Positions 59,721 to 64,000 of a stretch of DNA of 64,000 nucleotides are shown piece by piece. Below the pieces are notes generated by a model. It ran no database searches. It was given only the letters and a program-made list of their open reading frames with translations, and was not told the origin of the DNA. The stretch's first letter is position 1, and the number at the start of each line of letters is the position of its first letter. The DNA is from Channallabes apus (Eukaryota; Chordata; Actinopteri; Siluriformes; Clariidae): NCBI GenBank assembly GCA_030522415.1, contig CM060118.1, forward strand, positions 30,741,651-30,805,650, in the 5' to 3' direction. The translations under genes and the position numbers were made by a program.

Positions 59721-60797
59721 ATCTACTGATTTATGATTAATGAATTGAAGCAAGTGGAACTGGACTTCACTCTCTCACTCGCTCATTCTTTATATCATTA
59801 TCCTCTACACTAAGCACACAGACCCAAGGTGGGACACAAGCCCTTGACCCTGGAGAAACAAGGCCATGTTGATAATCACTACTCGACCATACTGCTGGGC
59901 TGGACTTAATGTTTACAGTTTTAGGAAAGCTGGTGATGTGTCTCTATGGGATACATTAAGCATGTATGCTTTTTTAAAATGTATTTTTAATCTGAGCTCT
60001 ACATGTGCCAGACCTTTCTTAACAAAATTCAAGGCCATTATATATCATTGTTTGTTTGTACACATGGTTCTACTGGGGATCTCCTTCTTCCTTTAACTGT
60101 GTGTGTGTGTATGCATGGGTGTGTGCCTTGTCTCAGTTCGTGACACCCCAGGTCACACACGTGTCTGTCTATGTGGCTGAGAATTTCCCAGAAACTGGCT
60201 ATGACAGCATGCGGAAGTCTCAAGGTCAAGGCAGACAGACATTGCATGCGAACCATGACTCCGACTTCAGGCTTCACTCACTATGAAGGAAATGAGCTAT
60301 GTTTCTCAGCCTCATTGAAGAACCAAGTGAAACCTCACTCTGTCTTTATGAAGGCACTAAATTAGTTATTTTTAAATGCCACTCTGCAACTATTAAAAAC
60401 ATGCTGAGTCTTTAGAGAGAACCCCTTATTTGAACCAAACTTTTTTTTTTTTCGTAAATACAGCTTCACATAGGCACAAGTGTCATTAGTGGCATGGTTT
60501 TGCATTTTGCAATTAAAGGGAACTGCGTATGATTAATCTGGCTACCAAGTACTCTGTGGTGTTCCCCTTAGCCAGGACTCATTAACGTACTCTTGTTGTG
60601 TATATAATGCGCACACTCTTGCTCATGCCTGATAAGGGCTATTGTGGTTGTGAAAAGGTATTAGTGTGTGCTCTGGCGCACGTATCTTTGTTTCTACCAC
60701 TTTTGAAAAGCACTAGAAGATTGTTCACCACGATGTGGCTGTGCTTTGGGAATACACCCACACCCTCATGTGTTGACATAGGAATTTACTCAAGCAT

Positions 60798-60798
<1 letters not shown>
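59721..60798. other. Non-coding stretch with a SINE-like fragment
   Basis: At 59815-59905 CACAGACCCAAGGTGGGACA, CTTGACCCTGGAGAAACAAG and ATAATCACTACTCGACCATA follow the head of the minus-strand SINE, strongly diverged. No gene recognised in the rest. Confidence 0.4.

Positions 60799-60869
<71 letters not shown>
60799..60869. repeat. (CA)35 microsatellite
   Basis: About 71 bases of uninterrupted CA dinucleotides. Confidence 0.97.
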
Positions 60870-60871
<2 letters not shown>

Positions 60872-61177
60872 TTCTAGAGTAAGGTGGTATGCAGGCAAGA
60901 GTACACAAGAACAAGTGAGCAATGCTAAGTCGACACACAATCATTAATACACTCATTACTACAGTGATTGAGCATCGCAGAGTAGAGGTTTCTGACCTTA
61001 TAATTGATTTAACATATGAAACAGGAGAAATTTTGTACTCTAACACAGGGAACAAATTAGAGTACATAGTACTAATAATAAACAGACAAAAACAAATGAA
61101 AACTATTATCGATAATTATAAACAACAACAACAACAATAATACTAACTAGAGAGGTACATTTCCTGAAGAAAATGTG
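60870..61177. other. Non-coding spacer
   Basis: Ends with an (AAC)n run at about 61121-61137 just before the composite element. Confidence 0.5.
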
Positions 61178-61209
61178 AGTGGTGCTTGCCGTGGCAAGGT
61201 AACACGAGG

Positions 61210-61695
61210 CTAGCAACATGCTAATCAGCTTAAATCCATGATAGGGACATGGTAATCATGTTAGGTGCACAAAGCTAATATAGCTAGCATTATGCTAGCA
61301 ACATGCTAATATTCTTAGCATAATGCTAGCAACATGATAAGCACTCTAGCATCATGTCAGCAACATTCTAATGATGTTACTAGCGACATGCCAATATGGT
61401 TAGCATAGTGCTAGCAAGATGCTAACAAGCTAAACGTCATGCTAGCAACACTAGCATCATGCTAGGAACATTCTACAAATGTAATTAGCGAAATGCCACC
61501 AAAGTTAGCATAATGCTAGCAACATGCTAATCGCGTTAGCATCATGCTAGCGATGTGCTGATGTTATTAGCATAATGCTAGCGACATGCTAATATTGTTA
61601 GCATCATGCTAGCAAAATGCTAATCGTGTTAGCATCATGCTAGCAAAATGCTCATCGTGTTAGCATCATGCTAACAGCATGCTAATGACGGTGCT
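61210..61695. repeat. 31-bp GCTAGC minisatellite, about 16 units
   Basis: The unit is GTTAGCATCATGCTAGCAAA followed by ATGCTAATCGT. Left units are diverged and right units nearly identical. GCTAGC, GCATGC and ATGCTAGCAT-type palindromes recur in each unit. Confidence 0.9.
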
Positions 61696-62268
61696 AGGGG
61701 GCGTGGCTAATGAGCAGGATGAGAAATGCAAAAGAGTGATTGGTCGCCTGAGTTGAATGAACTTTCCCCCGTGTCTCTACGACAGTCGGTTCCAAAGTTA
61801 AATCAATGTCAAGACTGTGAGCGGTTAATTGCCCCCTGCGGGCATAGCACCCCATCCCCGAACCAGCCGAACGGTTTGACACCTCATTCATGTGTCTATG
61901 ACAAACTAAGTATTCGTCACATTCCCCATTCAAAGTCAATGGGGCAACTTTGGAGACCTCTCTTGCCCCGGGGGTACAAGTTATACCTTTGTGCGGTGTA
62001 TCCTCTGACACAAGTTGCAAACCTCCTCAAATGTGGTGAATTTCACGTTTCTACAAAATTCCCTCTCTGCGCTAGAATCCGTCAAAAGTGGCCTCAATGT
62101 TAAGTCTATGGGATCGTAGTTATTTGGGAATTTCGGGAAAACTGTGCGTCGGATTGCTTCGGAAGTCTGGGGCAAAAAAGTTCTCCCGATCGAGCCGGAC
62201 GCAACGGTGTATCATACGTGGGTGTCGTCTCAAAGCTGTCCGGCGTGGAAGGGTCCAAACACTTCTAT

Positions 62269-62322
62269 GGGCGGTTAATTGCCCCCTGCGGTTAATTGCC
62301 CTGCGGGTGCAATTAACCGCCC
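62269..62322. repeat. Inverted repeat with iterated GCGGTTAATTGC motif
   Basis: GGGCGGTTAATTGC (62269-62282) and GCAATTAACCGCCC (62309-62322) are perfect inverse copies. A further direct copy, TGCGGTTAATTGCC, sits in the loop (62287-62300), and another copy lies at about 61821. Confidence 0.9.
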
Positions 62323-62817
62323 AGCCCTGAGAAGAGTCAGAGCACCCAAGTCCCGAATGAGCCGCACGATTTGATACCTCATTCATGGGTCTAGGATGGA
62401 CGGTGCGGGACCAGTGATTCGCCAAAAATCCCCATTATAAGTCAATGGGGCAAACTTGGGGACCTCTCTTGCCCCGGGGGTAAAACTTATACCCTTGTTC
62501 GGGGTTTCTTCTGACACAGGTTGCGAACCTCTTCAAATGTGGTGAATTTCACGTTTCTACAAAATTCCCTCTCTGCGCCACAATCCGTCAAAATTTGGCC
62601 TCCATGTTAATCTATGGGACTTTTCGGGGTGGTTAGAAAAGTCATAGCACCCCATTCCCGATTAGGCCGCACGATTTGACACCCCATTCATGGTTCTACG
62701 ACAAACGGTGCGGGACTAGTTACGCGCCGAACTTTCATACGGAAGAATAAGAAAAAAAAATAAAAATAAGTTTGCAAGATAACAATAGTACAGTAGTGCT
62801 GCTTCGCAAGCACCACT

Positions 62818-63732
62818 ATTGATGATGGTGATTATGATCATCATCATCAGCATCATCATCACTAACATTACTTAATTTTAGTTCCATAGCTATTAGTAGA
62901 TAATATGATCTAATAGTGGCACCTAATCGTAGTTATTTTATTGGTTAGTATTTATGCATATACACACTTGTACACTCATTTAGATCTAAGCACATTTATA
63001 ATAGCATGCTTTAGGGAGAACTGAAGAACCCATGTAGACCCCAAAAGAACATGTGAAAAGTCACAAACAGAATAACTGCACTGCAGGGTTAAATTAGAAA
63101 CCCTAGAGATGTGAGTAATAATAATAATCATAATAATCATAATAATAATTGTACCATATTACATACTTACCATGTCTTTGCCAAAAGTCAGGAAAAGTGC
63201 TGCAAACTGATGTCTGTTCACGCTTTACAGAATAATTTTTCCACAGAACTGTCTTTATGCATGCTGTGATTTAAACAAACATGCAGATTCCAATTTTGAA
63301 AGATAGCAACACGGTAAGCAGGAAGATGACATGCTGATCAAATCAAACGTGGAACGCTGTTAAACTTACATAGAATCAGATCATGATGGAATAGAGGAAT
63401 GAGTTTTAAAATTAAGCATAGTAAGCCTTAATCGTGGTGAAAGAGGGTTTATTTATTTATTTATTTTTATTTATTTATTTATTTTTTTTAAAGTCGATTA
63501 TTCTGGATTATGGGCAACATAACATGTAGAGATCCTTAAAGCTTTCACTGTGAATGGACATGGACAGGAAATGATATTGTCTTCTGCTTTTTTTCTTTTG
63601 TCTTTTTCAGACCACAGCAGGAAGACGTGGGAAACCGGCAGCGGGATGACTGACAAGCACAAACGTACATACCACACCACAGCCCTCGCTCTTTTAATGG
63701 GTTTGAGGGCCTGTGTGTACGTGATTCTGTGC

Positions 63733-63733
<1 letters not shown>
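62818..63733. other. Non-coding stretch
   Basis: A CAT/ATC run with internal symmetry (62821-62863), AATA/AATC tandem text at 63117-63148 and TTTA repeats at 63449-63484. A pyrimidine tract ending TTTTTCAG at about 63610 is followed by an open frame without a recognised protein. Confidence 0.4.

Positions 63734-63781
<48 letters not shown>
63734..63781. repeat. (TG)n(AG)n microsatellite
   Basis: About 11 TG and 13 AG units in succession. Confidence 0.95.
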
Positions 63782-63924
63782 CAAGAGCTTGAGTAAAGGA
63801 CCTACTGAGCAAGATCTTGAGTAAATGATTGTGCGATTGCGTGTTATGCTTGTTTTTCATTATACACGGTTGTAGAAGTGAACAGTACAGTAGTGTTAAA
63901 TTGTATAAATGTATTTGTATATGT

Positions 63925-63950
63925 GTACGCGCGCGCGCGTGTGTGTGTGT
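63925..63950. repeat. Alternating purine-pyrimidine run (CG then TG)
   Basis: GTACGCGCGCGCGCGTGTGT continues as GTGTGT, an alternating run able in principle to form left-handed Z-DNA. Confidence 0.85.
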
Positions 63951-64000
63951 ATAAATCCTAAACTGTTGAGCACTTAGGAATATAGAGACAAATATAAAAA

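Larger units (their letters stand above)
61178..62817. mobile_element. Composite non-autonomous element with minisatellite and duplicated GC-rich modules
   Basis: AGTGGTGCTTGC at 61178-61189 is repeated inverted as GCAAGCACCACT at 62806-62817. Next to each end is a short hairpin (CTTGCCGTGGCAAG on the left, GCTTCGCAAGC on the right). Inside are a 31-bp minisatellite (about 61210-61695) and, after GGGGCGTGGC, a module of about 280-350 bp present twice (about 61819-62110 and 62271-62622) plus a truncated third copy (about 62636-62740). No credible protein is encoded. The class is unknown; the inverted ends suggest a DNA transposon, while the terminal hairpins would also fit a Helitron-like element. 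Confidence 0.7.

Noticed and set aside
60056..60286. Open frame with VSVYVAENFPETGYDSMRKS
   Set aside because: Looks protein-like and follows a CTCAG, but no matching donor, neighbouring exon or known protein was found.
61189..61700. CRISPR-like array
   Set aside because: The units are contiguous tandem repeats without unique spacers, in a vertebrate genome: a minisatellite.
63610..63756. Possible exon after the tract TTTTTCAG
   Set aside because: The frame runs into a microsatellite and encodes no recognised protein; no donor before the stop is convincing.

Overview
This is eukaryotic, vertebrate DNA and almost certainly from a teleost fish. Coding exons are separated by long introns with GT..AG borders. 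The non-coding DNA carries many Tc1/mariner transposons of fish type, a tRNA-headed SINE, long CA/GATA microsatellites and no operon-like structure. The repeat mix looks otophysan (catfish or relative), but that is an inference.

Two host genes are recognisable, both on the + strand and in the tandem order THADA then ZFP36L2 known from human 2p21. The last seven coding exons of a THADA orthologue lie at 17785-32650. THADA is a large HEAT/ARM-type protein and the vertebrate counterpart of yeast Trm732, a partner of the tRNA 2'-O-methyltransferase Trm7/FTSJ1. All seven exon junctions keep one reading frame; upstream exons are probably outside the window. About 2.2 kb after its stop codon comes ZFP36L2 (34827-36261), a two-exon gene for a CCCH zinc-finger protein that binds AU-rich elements and promotes mRNA decay. 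It has a CCAAT/GC/TATA-like promoter and a 2 kb 3'UTR that itself contains AU-rich elements of the type the protein binds.

Region by region: 1-17.8 kb is non-coding (intronic or upstream of the THADA exons). It carries two nearly complete copies of one Tc1-like transposon with open 340-codon transposases (1565-3566 and 15045-16664), a TTA-flanked TIR element (5227-6037), a decayed Tc1 of another family (12571-14037) and several fragments. 17.8-33 kb is the THADA 3' half, with a third Tc1 family (19491-20729) and a fourth (25.6-26.5 kb) in introns. 34.4-38.3 kb is ZFP36L2. 38.3-64 kb is a gene-poor interval of repeats: fragments of at least five Tc1-like families, a possible LINE relic, two SINEs in inverted orientation 151 bp apart, and large microsatellites.

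The most unusual structure is a 1.64 kb composite element at 61178-62817. Matching inverted ends enclose about 16 copies of a 31-bp GCTAGC-rich minisatellite, then two and a partial third copy of a GC-richer module with repeated GCGGTTAATTGC motifs. No coding capacity is convincing there. A second striking detail is a 42-bp micro-inversion inside the right terminal repeat of the first Tc1 copy, which predates a SINE insertion at its edge.
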